Assembly: GCA_944386755.1 (NCBI GenBank)
Contig: CALXCF010000009.1
Span: 1-60,976, forward strand
Length of the DNA stretch: 60,976 nt
Source: an uncultured Clostridia bacterium
GTDB taxonomy: Bacteria > Bacillota > Clostridia > TANB77 > CAG-508
Direction: 5' to 3'
Positions 9,713 to 20,365 of the stretch are shown piece after piece. The notes under the pieces are model-generated. The model ran no database searches. It saw only the letters and a program-made list of their open reading frames with translations, and was not told where the DNA came from. Position 1 is the stretch's first letter. The number at the start of each line of letters is the position of its first letter. The position numbers and the translations under genes were made by a program.

Positions 9713-12700
9713 CTAATTTTCTGTATTCTCTAGGGCTTCTTGGCTTTCTTCAGTTTGTTCTGTGCTTATATGAATATTTTGATATTTTGCCATACCTGTA
9801 CCTGCAGGAATTAGTTTTCCTATAATAACATTTTCTTTTAGTCCAACTAAATCATCAACTTTTCCTTTAACTGCTGCATCTGTTAGAACTCTTGTTGTTT
9901 CTTGGAATGATGCTGCTGATAAGAAGCTGTCTGTTGCAAGTGATGCTTTTGTGATTCCAAGTAATACACGTTTTCCTGTTGCAGGACGTTTTCCTTCTGC
10001 TATTGCTTCATTGTTTTTGTCTTCAAATTCATACATATCTATTAATGAACCTGGGAACATATCTGTATCTCCATTATCATCGATTCTAACTTTCTTAAGC
10101 ATTTGTCTACCTATGACTTCAATATGTTTGTCGTTGATATCAACACCTTGATTTCTATATACTTTTTGTACTTCTGAAATTAGGTATTCATATACTCCTT
10201 CTGGTCCTTTGATTGCTAAGATTTCACTTGGGTTTATTGAACCTTCAATTAGTGGCTCTCCTGCTTCTACCATGTCTCCATCTTTTACTTTCATCTTAGA
10301 TCCAAATGGTATTGTGTATGATTTTGAATTATCTTTGCTTGTAACTATTACTTCTTTTTTCTTCTTAGTTTCTTTGATTTTTACTTTACCGTCAATTTCT
10401 GTGATTATAGCTAATCCCTTTGGTTTTCTAGCTTCGAATAGCTCTTCAACTCTTGGAAGACCTTGTGTGATATCTGCTACACCTGCAACACCACCAGAGT
10501 GGATTGTTCTCATTGTTAGCTGTGTACCTGGCTCTCCAATTGATTGTGCAGCTATAATACCAATTGCTTCTCCTATTGATACTAAGTCTCTTCTTGCTAA
10601 TCCCATTCCATAACATTTTTGACATACGCCATGTTTTGAATGACATCCAAGTACAGAACGTACTTTTAGTTTTTCTATTCCAGCTGCTACTATTTCTTCT
10701 GCTATTTTTTCTGTAATCATTGTATTTGTGTCAACTATTAATTCTTTAGTTTCTGGATTGTATACGTCTTCAACAACATATCTACCAAGTAGTCTTTCTT
10801 CCATTTTTTCTATTATTTGTTGACCATCTTTAATGTCATATACTATGATTCCATCATCTGTTCCACAATCATGTTCTCTAACTATAATATCTTGTGAAAC
10901 GTCAACTAATCTTCTTGTTAAGTATCCAGAGTCTGCTGTTCTTAAAGCTGTATCTGAAAGTCCTTTTCTAGCACCATGTGCTGAAATAAAGTACTCTAAT
11001 GCGTCTAATCCTTCTGCAAATGATGATTTGATTGGAATTTCAACTGCTTTACCAGTTGTACTTGCCATAAGTCCACGCATACCTGCGATTTGTCTTAACT
11101 GGCTCATGTTTCCTCTGGCTCCTGATTTTACCATCATATATATTGGGTTTAAGTCATCAAAGTTTTCTTCCATTGCATTACTTACTTTGTTTGTTGTGTC
11201 TTCCCAAACATTGATTACTGCATTATATCTTTCTTCGTTAGTAATAAGTCCTCTTGCATATTGTTTTCTAATATGCTCAACTTTTTCGTCTGCTTCTTTT
11301 AATAGTTCTTTTTTAGCGTCTGGTACTTTAACATCATCCATAGAGAATGTTATACCTGCTAATGTTGAATATTTAAATCCTAGTTCTTTTATATAATCTA
11401 TTACTTCTGCAGATTCTGTTAGTCCATGTGTTCTTATTACTCTTTCAATTATTTGTCCCATTGATTTTTTCATAACTGGGAAATCTATTTCGTATTGGAA
11501 TGGATCTTTTTCCCTATCAATAAATCCTAAATCTTGTGGTATTCCTTGATTGAATATGATTTTTCCAACACTTGTTTCTATTTTCTTTGTTTTTATTTCT
11601 CCGTCTATTTCTTTTGAAACTCTAACAAAGATTTTTGCATGTATTCCTACATCATTATTTGCAAATGCCATTAATGCCTCTTCTGGGTCTTTGAAGTATT
11701 TTCCTTCACCTTTTTCTCCATCTAATGTCATTGTTAAATAATAACTTCCTAAAATCATGTCTAGTCTAGGTGTTGCAACTGGTTTACCATCTTGTGGTTT
11801 AAGTAGGTTATTTGTTGCAAGCATTAAATATCTTGATTCTGCTTGTGCTTCTGGTGATAATGGTAAATGTACAGCCATTTGGTCACCGTCGAAGTCAGCG
11901 TTAAACGCTTCACAAACTAATGGGTGAAGTTTGATTGCTCTACCTTCAACTAATACTGGTTCGAAACTTTGAATACCTAGTCTGTGTAGTGTAGGAGCAC
12001 GGTTTAACATTACTGGATGATCTTTTATAACATCTTCTAATATTCCCCATACTTCTGGTCTTAATCTTTCTACCATTCTTTTGGCATTTTTAATGTTTTG
12101 AGCAATTCCTCTTCCTACTAATTCTCTCATTACAAATGGTTTGAATAATTCAACTGCCATTTCTTTTGGAAGTCCACATTGATATATTTTTAGTTCAGGT
12201 CCTACTACGATAACTGAACGTCCAGAATAGTCAACACGTTTTCCAAGTAGGTTTTGACGGAAACGTCCTTGTTTTCCTTTTAATAAATCTGATAAAGATT
12301 TTAAAGGTCTGTTTCCAGCTCCTGTTACTGGTCTACCTCTTCTTCCATTATCGATTAGGGCATCTACTGATTCTTGTAACATACGTTTTTCGTTTCTTAC
12401 AATTATTTCTGGTGCTCCTAATTCTAATAGTCTTTTTAATCTGTTATTTCTGTTTATAACTCTTCTATATAAGTCATTTAAGTCTGATGTTGCAAATCTA
12501 CCACCATCTAATTGTACCATTGGTCTTAATTCTGGTGGGATAACTGGTACGACTTGCATAATCATCCATTCAGGTCTATTTCCTGAAATTCTAAATGCTT
12601 CTACTGTATCTAATCTTTTTATAAGTTTACTCTTTTTTTGTTCACTTGCTGTTTCTAATTCTTTTCTTATTTCAGCAGATAATTTGTCTAAGTCTATTTC

Positions 12701-13243
12701 TTCTAATAGTTCTCTTAGAGCTTCTGCTCCCATTTTTGCTTTAAATGAACCTTTACCGTATTGTTCTTCTACTTCATGGTATTCTTTTTCATTTAAAACT
12801 TGGCATTTTTCAAGGTTTGTTGAACCTTTATCTATAACAACATATGAAGCAAAATATATAATTCTCTCTAAATTTCTTGGTGAAATATCAAGCATTAATG
12901 CAATTCTACTTGGTATACCTTTAAAATACCATATATGTGCTACTGGTGCTGCAAGTTCAATATGTCCCATTCTTTCACGTCTAACTTTTGATTTTGTTAC
13001 TTCAACACCACATCTGTCACATACTATTCCTTTATATCTTACTCTCTTATATTTACCACAGTGACATTCCCAGTCTTTTGTTGGTCCAAATATTCTTTCA
13101 CAGAACAAACCATCTTTTTCTGGTTTTAGTGTTCTATAGTTTATAGTCTCTGGCTTTTTAACTTCACCTTTTGACCACTCTCTTACTTTTTCATCTGATG
13201 CGATACCTATTTTTAACTTATTAAAAATATCTAATTCGTCCAC
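9713..13243 (-). CDS. rpoC: RNA polymerase subunit beta'
   Basis: 1176 aa, the usual length for Firmicutes. It forms, with beta, the catalytic cleft of RNA polymerase. Visible landmarks are the N-terminal zinc ribbon (Cys60, 62, 75, 78), the Mg-binding active-site loop NADFDGDQM (448-456), the second cysteine cluster (CGTDDG ... [11 protein letters not shown]) and the trigger-loop/bridge region ([16 protein letters not shown]). The start codon is GTG with AAGGGAG ten bases before it. It follows rpoB on the same strand, but after an unusual 256-bp gap full of repeats. Downstream are surface-protein genes, not the rpsL-rpsG-fusA genes often found there. Confidence 0.98.
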   Translation of the reverse strand: MDELDIFNKLKIGIASDEKVREWSKGEVKKPETINYRTLKPEKDGLFCERIFGPTKDWECHCGKYKRVRYKGIVCDRCGVEVTKSKVRRERMGHIELAAPVAHIWYFKGIPSRIALMLDISPRNLERIIYFASYVVIDKGSTNLEKCQVLNEKEYHEVEEQYGKGSFKAKMGAEALRELLEEIDLDKLSAEIRKELETASEQKKSKLIKRLDTVEAFRISGNRPEWMIMQVVPVIPPELRPMVQLDGGRFATSDLNDLYRRVINRNNRLKRLLELGAPEIIVRNEKRMLQESVDALIDNGRRGRPVTGAGNRPLKSLSDLLKGKQGRFRQNLLGKRVDYSGRSVIVVGPELKIYQCGLPKEMAVELFKPFVMRELVGRGIAQNIKNAKRMVERLRPEVWGILEDVIKDHPVMLNRAPTLHRLGIQSFEPVLVEGRAIKLHPLVCEAFNADFDGDQMAVHLPLSPEAQAESRYLMLATNNLLKPQDGKPVATPRLDMILGSYYLTMTLDGEKGEGKYFKDPEEALMAFANNDVGIHAKIFVRVSKEIDGEIKTKKIETSVGKIIFNQGIPQDLGFIDREKDPFQYEIDFPVMKKSMGQIIERVIRTHGLTESAEVIDYIKELGFKYSTLAGITFSMDDVKVPDAKKELLKEADEKVEHIRKQYARGLITNEERYNAVINVWEDTTNKVSNAMEENFDDLNPIYMMVKSGARGNMSQLRQIAGMRGLMASTTGKAVEIPIKSSFAEGLDALEYFISAHGARKGLSDTALRTADSGYLTRRLVDVSQDIIVREHDCGTDDGIIVYDIKDGQQIIEKMEERLLGRYVVEDVYNPETKELIVDTNTMITEKIAEEIVAAGIEKLKVRSVLGCHSKHGVCQKCYGMGLARRDLVSIGEAIGIIAAQSIGEPGTQLTMRTIHSGGVAGVADITQGLPRVEELFEARKPKGLAIITEIDGKVKIKETKKKKEVIVTSKDNSKSYTIPFGSKMKVKDGDMVEAGEPLIEGSINPSEILAIKGPEGVYEYLISEVQKVYRNQGVDINDKHIEVIGRQMLKKVRIDDNGDTDMFPGSLIDMYEFEDKNNEAIAEGKRPATGKRVLLGITKASLATDSFLSAASFQETTRVLTDAAVKGKVDDLVGLKENVIIGKLIPAGTGMAKYQNIHISTEQTEESQEALENTEN

Positions 13244-13261
13244 TATCTAATTTCTCCCTTC

Positions 13262-13314
13262 TTTTGTCCAATTGGGGACGTTTCTTTTTGGACATTTTTG
13301 TCCATTTGGGGACA
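13262..13314. repeat. Direct repeat between rpoB and rpoC
   Basis: Two copies of TTTTGTCCA(A/T)TTGGGGAC lie 34 bases apart, with an extra TGGACATTTTTGTCCA inverted repeat between them. The GTCC/GGGGAC style is shared loosely with the repeats near 30.56 kb and 35.5 kb, so this may be a copy of a dispersed intergenic repeat. It is transcribed as part of the rpoB-rpoC message. Confidence 0.6.
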
Positions 13315-13365
13315 CATCTTTATATACTGATATTTCCCAACCCCTATTGGTTTTTGTTTTGGGTA

Positions 13366-13438
13366 ATTTCAAAACAGGTTAAGAGGGCTAGCCACCGCTC
13401 TTGCAATTCCCTCAGGTCGCCTCTTTCCTTTTTGAAAT
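13366..13438 (-). other. Structured intergenic element in the rpoB-rpoC message
   Basis: Outer arms ATTTCAAAA/TTTTGAAAT and inner arms TAAGAGG/CCTCTTT enclose a GC-richer core (GCGACCTGAGG, GAGCGGTGGCTAGC on the minus strand). The base composition differs clearly from the surroundings. It could be a small palindromic mobile repeat or an RNA element affecting rpoC expression; the sequence alone does not decide. Confidence 0.5.
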
Positions 13439-13499
13439 CTATTTAGTTAAATTCTCTTTTAAATTAATGACGTAAGATGCTGCTTTTCATTCGTTTAGG

Positions 13500-16400
13500 C
13501 TACTCGATAATATCGTCGTCATTATCAAGATTATCATTAGCCAAATCATTACCAAAAAGCAACTCATCATCTTCATCGCCTATCTCTTCAAACAAATCAT
13601 CACTATCATCATCCAAAGAATCATCTTCATCATCTTCTAGTAAAATATCATCAGAAGTCTCTTCTCCGTAGCCCTCTAAGTCACCATCATCAATAGCTTC
13701 TTCCTCAGTCAAGATTGTTTTCTCTTTTTCTGGGTCATATTCAATACCTTCTTCAATATTTTCCTTTAATTCTAGTTCTTGATTATCTTCAGAATATAGA
13801 CGAACATCTAATCCTAATGATTGAAGTTCTTTTACTAAAACTTTGAAGCTTTCTGGAACTCCTGGTTCTGGTACATTTTCACCTTTAACGATAGCTTCAT
13901 AAGTTTTAACTCTTCCTACAACGTCGTCAGATTTTACAGTTAGCATTTCTTGTAGTGTATATGCTGCACCATAAGCCTCTAATGCCCAAACTTCCATCTC
14001 TCCAAAACGTTGTCCACCAAATTGTGCTTTACCTCCAAGTGGTTGTTGAGTAACTAATGAGTATGGTCCTGTTGAACGAGCATGGATTTTATCATCTACT
14101 AAGTGATGTAATTTCAACATGTACATTACTCCAACTGTTATTGGACTTGCAAATGGTTCTCCTGTTCTACCATCATATAGTGTTGTTTTTCCGTCTTCGC
14201 TCATTCCTGCTTGTGCTAATAATTCTCTAACGTCTTTTTCTGTTGCACCATCAAATACTGGTGTTGATACATGCCATCCTAATGCTTTTGCAGCTCCTCC
14301 TAAATGAACTTCTAAAACTTGACCTAAGTTCATACGAGATGGAACTCCAAGTGGGTTTAATAGGATGTCTATTGGTGTACCATCTGGCATAAATGGCATA
14401 TCTTCTTCTGGTAATACTCTTGAGATAACACCTTTGTTACCATGACGTCCTGCCATTTTATCTCCAACTGATATTTTTCTTTTTGTTGCAATATAACATC
14501 TAATTATTTGATTTACTCCAGGTCCTAATTCATCTGAATTGTCTCTTGTGAAGATTTTAACATCTACTATTGTTCCTGCTTCTCCATGTGGTACTCTAAG
14601 TGAAGTGTCTCTTACTTCTCTTGCTTTTTCACCAAAGATAGCTCTTAACAATCTTTCTTCAGCTGTTAGTTCTGTTTCTCCTTTTGGAGTAACTTTACCA
14701 ACTAAGATGTCTCCTGGTCTAACTTCTGCACCAATTCTTATAATTCCGTTTTCATCTAGGTCTTTTAATGAGTCATCTCCAACATTTGGAATATCTCTTG
14801 TAATTTCTTCTGCTCCTAGTTTTGTATCACGACATTCACAGTCATATTCTTCAATATGAATTGATGTGAATACATCTTCTTTAACTAGTCTTTCATTTAA
14901 TAATATAGCGTCCTCGTAGTTGTATCCTTCCCATGTTGAGAAAGCTACTAATACGTTTTTACCAAGTGCCATTTCTCCGTTTTTTGTTGATGGACCATCT
15001 GCTATTGCGTCACCTTTTTTAACTATTTCTCCTCTTTTAACTATAGGTTTTTGGTTGATACATGTTCCACCATTTGTTCTTTTGAACTTACGAAGTTTAT
15101 GTACAACTGTTTTTCCATTGTTATATTTAACAGTTATGCTATCACCTGTTACTTTTTCAATTACTCCATCATCTTCTGCTAATACTAAGATTCCAGAGTC
15201 TTTTGCTGCTCTATATTCAATTCCTGTTCCAACTATTGGGCTTTCAGTAATCATTAAAGGTACTGCTTGACGTTGCATGTTTGCACCCATCAATGCTCTT
15301 TTTGCGTCGTCATGCTCTAAGAATGGAATCATTGCTGCTGCAATAGAAACTAATTGTTTTGGTGATACGTCAACATATTGAACTTTATCACTATCAACTT
15401 CTATTACTTCATTTTTGAAACGTACTCTAATTCTTTTATTTACAAATTTTCCATCTTTGTCAACTGGCTCTGCTGCTTGAGCTATTATGTAGTTATCTTC
15501 TACATCTGCACTCATATATTCAACTATGTCTGTTAATTTATGTGTTTCTGGATCTACTTTTCTATATGGTGTTTCTATAAATCCATATTCATTTATTTGT
15601 GCAAATGATGAAAGTGCTGATATAAGTCCAATGTTTGGTCCTTCTGGTGATTCTATTGGACATAGTCTACCATAGTGTGTATAGTGAACGTCACGAACCT
15701 CGAATCCAGCTCTTTCTCTTGTTAATCCTCCAGGTCCTAATGCTGATATTCTTCTTTTATGTGTTAATTCTGAAAGTGGGTTTGTTTGGTCCATGAATTG
15801 TGATAATTGTGAACTTCCGAAGAATTCACGTATTGCTGATGTTATTGGTTTTGTGTTTATTAATGTTTGTGGTGTTACAACATCTAAGTCTTGGATTGTC
15901 ATTCTTTCACGAACAACTCTTTCAAGTCTTGTTAAACCAATTCTGAATTGGTTTTGTAATAATTCTCCAACACATCTAATTCTACGGTTTGCTAAGTGGT
16001 CAATATCATCTGCTTTTCCTAATCCATGTGAAAGGTTTAGTAAATAGTTGATTGATGCTATCATATCTTCTGTTGTGATATGTTTTGGTACTAATTCATC
16101 ATATCTTTCTTCGATTGTTTTTACTAAATCTTTTTCGTCAGTGTTGTCAATAATATTTTTTAATACATTGTAATTTACGTTTTCTTTGAAATGTAATTTG
16201 CTTAAATCAACTGTTGGTAATACTGCATGAATATTACATGTAGCATTTCCTATGATTCTTACTTTTCTTTCTCCTACCATGATGTCTACACTATTAATTC
16301 CTGCATTTTGAATGTTTTCTGCTACTTCTTCAGAAATCATTTCTCCTGCGTTGACAAAAACTTCTCCAGTTTCTGAATCAACTATATCTTCAGCTGCTAT

Positions 16401-17267
16401 TTTTTCTTTAATTCTTCCTGCAAGTCCTAATTTTTGGTTAAATTTATAACGTCCAACTTTTGCTAAGTCATAACGTCTGTTGTCATAGAATAATCCATTA
16501 AATAGGTTTCTTGCTGCATCTGCTGTTGGAAGTTCTCCTGGTCTTAATTTTTTGTAGATTTCGATTAATGCTTCATCTTGGTCTTTGATTGTATCTTTGT
16601 TAATTGTTGCTTTTAACATTTCTTCATCACCAAATAATTCTAATATTTGGCTGTCTGATACAACACCAATTGCTCTTAAAAGTGTAGTTACTGGAACTTT
16701 TCTTGTTCTATCAACACGAACCCAGAAAATATCATTTCCATCTGTTTCATATTCAAGCCATGCACCTCTAAGTGGCATTACTGTTGATGTGTATGTTTTC
16801 TTTCCTGTTTTTGTGTCAAATATTTCGTCATAGTAACATCCTGGCGAACGTACTAACTGGCTTACTACAACTCTTTCAGCTCCATTGATTACAAATGTTC
16901 CACTGTCTGTCATTAGTGGGAAATCTCCTAAATAGATTTCTTGTTCTTTGATTTCTCCAGTTTCTCTGTTGATTAGTCTTACTTTTACATGTAATCTTGT
17001 TGAATATGTAGCGTCTCTTTCTTTTGCTTCTTCAACTGTGTATTTAGTTTTTTCCTCCATGTAATAGTCGAAAAATTCTAGAACTAAATTTCCTGAATAG
17101 TCTTCGATTGGTGAAATGTCTTTTAATACTTCTCCTAGTCCTTCTTCTACAAACCAGTCATATGAGTCTCTTTGTACTTTGATTAGGTTTGGCATTTCGA
17201 TGTAATCTCCGACTTTCGCAAAGTCTTTACGTGATGCTTTCTCGTAGTTTACTTCTTTGATTTTCAA
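13500..17267 (-). CDS. rpoB: RNA polymerase subunit beta
   Basis: 1255 aa. It carries the rifampicin-pocket segment ([19 protein letters not shown], then [13 protein letters not shown], about residues 470-505), the [23 protein letters not shown] block in the Firmicutes form, and the C-terminal [20 protein letters not shown] clamp segment. The rifampicin-contacting residues look wild type. The last ~60 residues are an acidic tail (runs such as [13 protein letters not shown]), longer than in many relatives. The start is TTG, preceded by AAGGAGTGA; no ATG fits. It is transcribed from its own promoter near 17.51 kb behind a ~230-nt leader, and is not joined to rplJL. Confidence 0.98.
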   Translation of the reverse strand: MKIKEVNYEKASRKDFAKVGDYIEMPNLIKVQRDSYDWFVEEGLGEVLKDISPIEDYSGNLVLEFFDYYMEEKTKYTVEEAKERDATYSTRLHVKVRLINRETGEIKEQEIYLGDFPLMTDSGTFVINGAERVVVSQLVRSPGCYYDEIFDTKTGKKTYTSTVMPLRGAWLEYETDGNDIFWVRVDRTRKVPVTTLLRAIGVVSDSQILELFGDEEMLKATINKDTIKDQDEALIEIYKKLRPGELPTADAARNLFNGLFYDNRRYDLAKVGRYKFNQKLGLAGRIKEKIAAEDIVDSETGEVFVNAGEMISEEVAENIQNAGINSVDIMVGERKVRIIGNATCNIHAVLPTVDLSKLHFKENVNYNVLKNIIDNTDEKDLVKTIEERYDELVPKHITTEDMIASINYLLNLSHGLGKADDIDHLANRRIRCVGELLQNQFRIGLTRLERVVRERMTIQDLDVVTPQTLINTKPITSAIREFFGSSQLSQFMDQTNPLSELTHKRRISALGPGGLTRERAGFEVRDVHYTHYGRLCPIESPEGPNIGLISALSSFAQINEYGFIETPYRKVDPETHKLTDIVEYMSADVEDNYIIAQAAEPVDKDGKFVNKRIRVRFKNEVIEVDSDKVQYVDVSPKQLVSIAAAMIPFLEHDDAKRALMGANMQRQAVPLMITESPIVGTGIEYRAAKDSGILVLAEDDGVIEKVTGDSITVKYNNGKTVVHKLRKFKRTNGGTCINQKPIVKRGEIVKKGDAIADGPSTKNGEMALGKNVLVAFSTWEGYNYEDAILLNERLVKEDVFTSIHIEEYDCECRDTKLGAEEITRDIPNVGDDSLKDLDENGIIRIGAEVRPGDILVGKVTPKGETELTAEERLLRAIFGEKAREVRDTSLRVPHGEAGTIVDVKIFTRDNSDELGPGVNQIIRCYIATKRKISVGDKMAGRHGNKGVISRVLPEEDMPFMPDGTPIDILLNPLGVPSRMNLGQVLEVHLGGAAKALGWHVSTPVFDGATEKDVRELLAQAGMSEDGKTTLYDGRTGEPFASPITVGVMYMLKLHHLVDDKIHARSTGPYSLVTQQPLGGKAQFGGQRFGEMEVWALEAYGAAYTLQEMLTVKSDDVVGRVKTYEAIVKGENVPEPGVPESFKVLVKELQSLGLDVRLYSEDNQELELKENIEEGIEYDPEKEKTILTEEEAIDDGDLEGYGEETSDDILLEDDEDDSLDDDSDDLFEEIGDEDDELLFGNDLANDNLDNDDDIIE

Positions 17268-17354
17268 AAAAAATCACTCCTTAAAAAATATTAAGCAGAT
17301 AAAATTTATTTGATTAAAAGAAGTCCTTCTTAAATTCAATTTGCTTGTCTAAGT

Positions 17355-17384
17355 TTTTAATTTGTCTGCTTTTACAAATTAAAA
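17355..17384 (-). promoter_or_regulatory. Hairpin in the rpoB leader
   Basis: An 11-bp perfect stem (TTTTAATTTGT with ACAAATTAAAA) with an 8-nt loop lies in the rpoB 5' leader, about 90 bases before the start codon. No T-run follows on the minus strand, so it is not a terminator. It may stabilise the message or be bound by a factor. Confidence 0.5.
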
Positions 17385-17504
17385 TTCCTTAGGGCTCCTT
17401 GGATCTAATTCCTCTTCTTTTAAATTTAAACTATTTTGATTGTGTTTTTAAAATTTTTGATTTAAATTTTTTCTTATGATAACGGCAACAAAATTGCTTT
17501 TTAT

Positions 17505-17534
17505 ATAATACCATATTTTTCTTACGGGTGTCAA
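17505..17534 (-). promoter_or_regulatory. Promoter of rpoB-rpoC
   Basis: On the minus strand, TTGACA (17529-17534), an 18-base spacer and TATTAT (17505-17510). It predicts a start near 17498 and a ~230-nt leader. Confidence 0.75.
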
Positions 17535-17612
17535 GGTTTTTGAGGATTTTTTCTAAAATTTTAATCATCTTTTTTTGATTTATTTTTTATGGTATATATT
17601 TTTTAGAGCAAA

Positions 17613-17638
17613 GGAAAAAAGCACCTTATTAAGATGCT
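17613..17638 (-). terminator. Terminator overlapping the end of the 70-residue ORF
   Basis: The minus strand reads AGCATCTT-AAT-AAGGTGCT followed by TTTTTT. The stop codon of the small ORF lies in the loop, which supports that ORF being a real transcription unit. Confidence 0.8.
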
Positions 17639-17841
17639 CTTTCCTCCTCCTTTCTGTCGAAGTGGTCAGCTACTTTGACGTATATCCAGACCGGAAAATA
17701 AAAGCATCTTCCAAGTCTAGTGTCTACGTCCTCTCTGAAGACTTCCATCCTTGAGCATTCATACTCAAGAGCTTCTGTCTCCACGCTCTGTAAGACCGCT
17801 CCTACAAATACTCCATAAAGGAGTGTCATAAGTGTCATCAT
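17629..17841 (-). CDS. Small protein of unknown function, single-gene transcription unit
   Basis: 70 aa, not recognised. The first ~20 residues are hydrophobic (MTLLYGVFVGAVLQSV), followed by a charged part with Cys29 and Cys46 and the ending DHFDRKEEERAS. The gene is well framed: a consensus promoter upstream, two leader hairpins, the ribosome binding site AAAGGAAC seven bases before ATG, and a terminator whose loop contains the stop codon. Base composition is richer in GC than the genes on either side, which could mean transfer or strong codon selection. It may be a membrane-associated small protein. A non-coding RNA with a chance ORF is the main alternative. Confidence 0.55.
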   Translation of the reverse strand: MMTLMTLLYGVFVGAVLQSVETEALEYECSRMEVFREDVDTRLGRCFYFPVWIYVKVADHFDRKEEERAS

Positions 17842-17854
17842 TTCGTTCCTTTCT

Positions 17855-17899
17855 TCCCCACTTCGCAGGGGACAGCGACTAAAGAGGAACTTTCCTCTT
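17855..17899 (-). promoter_or_regulatory. Two hairpins in the leader of the small ORF
   Basis: Arms TCCCC/GGGGA (17855-17859, 17868-17872) and AAGAGGAA/TTCCTCTT (17882-17889, 17892-17899) lie between the promoter and the start codon. The first ends about 14 bases before the ATG, next to the ribosome binding site, so it could affect translation. Confidence 0.5.
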
Positions 17900-17924
17900 A
17901 AATTAATAAAGTTACTATACTTAA

Positions 17925-17953
17925 ATTATACTACTTTTTGCTATTTATGTCAA
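17925..17953 (-). promoter_or_regulatory. Consensus promoter of the 70-residue ORF
   Basis: A perfect TTGACA (17948-17953), 17-base spacer and perfect TATAAT (17925-17930) on the minus strand. This is one of the strongest promoters in the window, although the gene it serves is tiny. Confidence 0.85.
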
Positions 17954-18039
17954 ATTTTCAGCTCATATTTTTTATACTGTGGTTAAATTTTACAAAACAT
18001 GAAATTATTAATTATATTTGTAGATTTCTTAGTTTTTTT

Positions 18040-18816
18040 CTATTTTAGTCTTTTTGTTTTTAATCTACTAAAAATACGATTCCAAAATCCGACTTTTTGA
18101 TTTTGTAATTCTTCAACTCTGTTCAATGCCACTTGTAATTTTTTAGATAAGTCTTGGATAATATTATTTGATTTTTCTAATTGCTGTTTCAAATTTTCTT
18201 TTTCTGTTTTTATTTGCTTAAAATTATTTTTCATTGTTTCTAGGATTCCTGAATCATATATAGTATTATAAGTATTTACTGCTTCATTATATTTTTCTTC
18301 ATCTTCCTTTTTTAATTTATTAAGTGTTTCTTGTATTCCAATTATTTCTTCTTGGCACATTTCCATTAGCTCTGGAAAACTGTTTTCTATATTTTGTTCT
18401 AACTGAAACATATTATCGTATATTTTCATAGCAATATTTTTGTCATAATATACTTCTTTTTCTTTACTATCTGGAAAATATTTTGTATTAATCAACATTA
18501 ATTCTTCTGTATCAAGTTTTAATCTGTATATTTCATACTCTTTTTTAGGTTCTTTTTCCCAAATATTTATATCTGTATTTTCTGATTTTGCTTCACTATA
18601 TTTATCTATACAAATTTTTTTTACTGCATTTTCTTTTTGTTTTTTATCCATTTCTTTTAATTGTTTTACAGAATCTTTTTTGTTTTGTTGTTCGCTAATA
18701 ATTATTTGTTTTGCTATTTGTTTATTATAATATTCTCCATTTTCTATTTCAACTACTTCGTTGTTTATTATGCTATATTTGTTTTTTAAAATATCATTTG
18801 CTTGAATAATTCGCAT
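18040..18816 (-). CDS. Coiled-coil protein of unknown function, last gene of the RNA-enzyme cassette
   Basis: 258 aa, family not recognised. The N-terminal part (to about 130) is mixed alpha/beta and rich in Lys and Glu. From about 150 to 240 it is predicted to form a long coiled coil (EETLNKLKKEDEEKYNEA ... LKQQLEKSNNIIQDLSKKL). The end, GFWNRIFSRLKTKRLK, is a short basic amphipathic helix similar to segments in two other products of this cassette. The ribosome binding site is AAGGGAATG. It follows the 2H-DHH gene after 85 bases that contain a hairpin, so its dose may be set separately. It may be a scaffold or membrane-attachment partner; that is a guess from shape. Confidence 0.7.
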   Translation of the reverse strand: MRIIQANDILKNKYSIINNEVVEIENGEYYNKQIAKQIIISEQQNKKDSVKQLKEMDKKQKENAVKKICIDKYSEAKSENTDINIWEKEPKKEYEIYRLKLDTEELMLINTKYFPDSKEKEVYYDKNIAMKIYDNMFQLEQNIENSFPELMEMCQEEIIGIQETLNKLKKEDEEKYNEAVNTYNTIYDSGILETMKNNFKQIKTEKENLKQQLEKSNNIIQDLSKKLQVALNRVEELQNQKVGFWNRIFSRLKTKRLK

Positions 18817-18873
18817 TATTAATTCATTCCCTTCTTAAGGTACAAATTTAGTTAAAATCTATATAATAGGAAC

Positions 18874-18894
18874 AGGCAAGATTTTCTCTTGCCT
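18874..18894 (-). promoter_or_regulatory. Intercistronic hairpin before the last cassette gene
   Basis: AGGCAAGA-TTTTC-TCTTGCCT forms an 8-bp stem right after the 2H-DHH stop codon. No T-run follows on the minus strand, so it is more likely an RNA-processing or partial termination site than a full terminator. Confidence 0.5.
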
Positions 18895-18901
18895 ACTTGT
18901 T

Positions 18902-20344
18902 TTAGTACTCCGCTTGTTCTTCTTCTCTTTCTATGTCTTTTCCCATAAATTTAGCTTCTATTTTATCTAACATCCCTTTTATTGTTTCATTTGGTATTTT
19001 AAATTCTGGATTTTTGAATCCTCCTGCCACTATCATTTGCCCATTTGGATTTACGAATACTCCTGATGTATTTTCATCTATTCTATATTCTTCTTCTAAT
19101 TCTTTTCCATATTCTAATATTTCTTCTGGTAGTTTTGTTCCTGGTTTGCTTGTGATTGCAAATGTTACTCCATCTACATTTTTGTCTTTGTCTAAATGAT
19201 TAGATGCTGATGCATAATATGGTATTCCTTTTTCATATGCTATCATTGACCCTGCTATTATTTGTTCTGGTGCTAATACTATTTTTTCTCCATTTGGTAG
19301 CTCTTTTGTGTATTTTTCTATTTTTTCTACTGCATTATCTATTATTCCTTGTTGTTTTTCATGTGCTTCTTCTAATCCATATTCTTCAAGCTGTTCATCT
19401 GTTAATGTTTTGTCTAATAATCTTGCTTCTGCCAATTTAAAAGCTTGCTCTCCTGATAAGTATCTAATTAAAGCTAGTCCACTTCTACTATCTAGTGCAC
19501 TTACTTTATTTGGTACTGTATCTGCTAATTCTACTATTTGTTCTGGTACGTATATTCCCAAACCGCTTAATGCTTCTGATGCTGATTTTACTCCATTTGC
19601 TGGATCTCCATCTATTACTATTGTTCCATCTTCTTGTCTACTTCCTTTATGTCCTCCTGTATCTATATTTAACATTCCTTCTTTTACTTTTCCTGCTGGT
19701 ACTCTATCTACTTGCAAGTTTTCATCTTCTTTTAGTATCCCTTGTTCTTTAGCCCATTTTTCTATTGCATATATTGATGATTTATTATCTAAGTCATCTC
19801 CAAAATGTGTTACTACTGTTTTTGTTTCTGCTAATTTTGCTTTTATATTATCCATATATTTTTCAATCTTTTTAACATCTGTTTTCTGCTTCTCTTCTGT
19901 GGTTTTTTCAAAAATGCTATTGTCCATAATCTTTCCTTTGCCATATACAAAATACCCCATTTTACTAGATATTTCAAATGGTTCTTCAATTGGTTCAAAG
20001 TTTAGAGTTCCTGTATCTACTGCTTTACCTTTTACTCCATTCACTTCACCTAATGAAACTGTTATATGTGGTCCATTTTGATTTTTATAATATGGCTTTA
20101 ATTCTTCTGGTAATTCCACTTGAAATCCACTATTTTTCCCATCAGAAGCATATCCTATAATTTTAATTTTAAATTCTTTTCCAATTAATTCTTCTGGATA
20201 TTGTTCCGTTTCTCCAAATTTAAAAGTTATATGCATATCTTTTGTGATGTCACTAAGTCCATCCTTTTGTAATTCAACTAATTTTTCTTGTGTTTTCTCA
20301 TCTAAAAATAATCCTTGGTATCCTTTTAATTTTTTGTTAGCCAT
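18902..20344 (-). CDS. 2H phosphoesterase-like domain fused to a DHH/MYG1-like phosphoesterase domain
   Basis: 480 aa. Residues 38-41 (HITF) and 93-96 (HITV) are the paired H-x-T-h motifs of 2H phosphoesterases, which act on 2',3'-cyclic phosphate ends or 2'-5' bonds of RNA. From about 175 a second domain begins with VVTHFGDDLDNKSS, resembling DHH motif I (His180, Asp183, Asp184, Asp186), followed by NIDTGGHKGS (Asp228, His232), VIDGDP (Asp245) and a C-terminal AGGF segment (about 440-443) that recalls DHHA1/MYG1. Known DHH enzymes degrade short or cyclic oligonucleotides and nanoRNA. I did not see this fusion described. It sits mid-cassette, 21 bases after the upstream gene. Both assignments are by motif only; the 2H call is firmer. 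Confidence 0.65.
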   Translation of the reverse strand: MANKKLKGYQGLFLDEKTQEKLVELQKDGLSDITKDMHITFKFGETEQYPEELIGKEFKIKIIGYASDGKNSGFQVELPEELKPYYKNQNGPHITVSLGEVNGVKGKAVDTGTLNFEPIEEPFEISSKMGYFVYGKGKIMDNSIFEKTTEEKQKTDVKKIEKYMDNIKAKLAETKTVVTHFGDDLDNKSSIYAIEKWAKEQGILKEDENLQVDRVPAGKVKEGMLNIDTGGHKGSRQEDGTIVIDGDPANGVKSASEALSGLGIYVPEQIVELADTVPNKVSALDSRSGLALIRYLSGEQAFKLAEARLLDKTLTDEQLEEYGLEEAHEKQQGIIDNAVEKIEKYTKELPNGEKIVLAPEQIIAGSMIAYEKGIPYYASASNHLDKDKNVDGVTFAITSKPGTKLPEEILEYGKELEEEYRIDENTSGVFVNPNGQMIVAGGFKNPEFKIPNETIKGMLDKIEAKFMGKDIEREEEQAEY

Positions 20345-20365
20345 AATTAATACTCTCCTTTTTCA

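Noticed and set aside
10833..11396. A 187-codon plus-strand frame opposite rpoC, and similar frames opposite rpoB and the surface genes
   Set aside because: They overlap conserved genes completely and show no start signal; they arise from codon bias on the other strand.
19308..20081. A 257-codon open frame on the plus strand
   Set aside because: It lies fully opposite the 2H-DHH gene, is Leu/Ser-rich with no motif or ribosome binding site, and is a shadow of the minus-strand codons.
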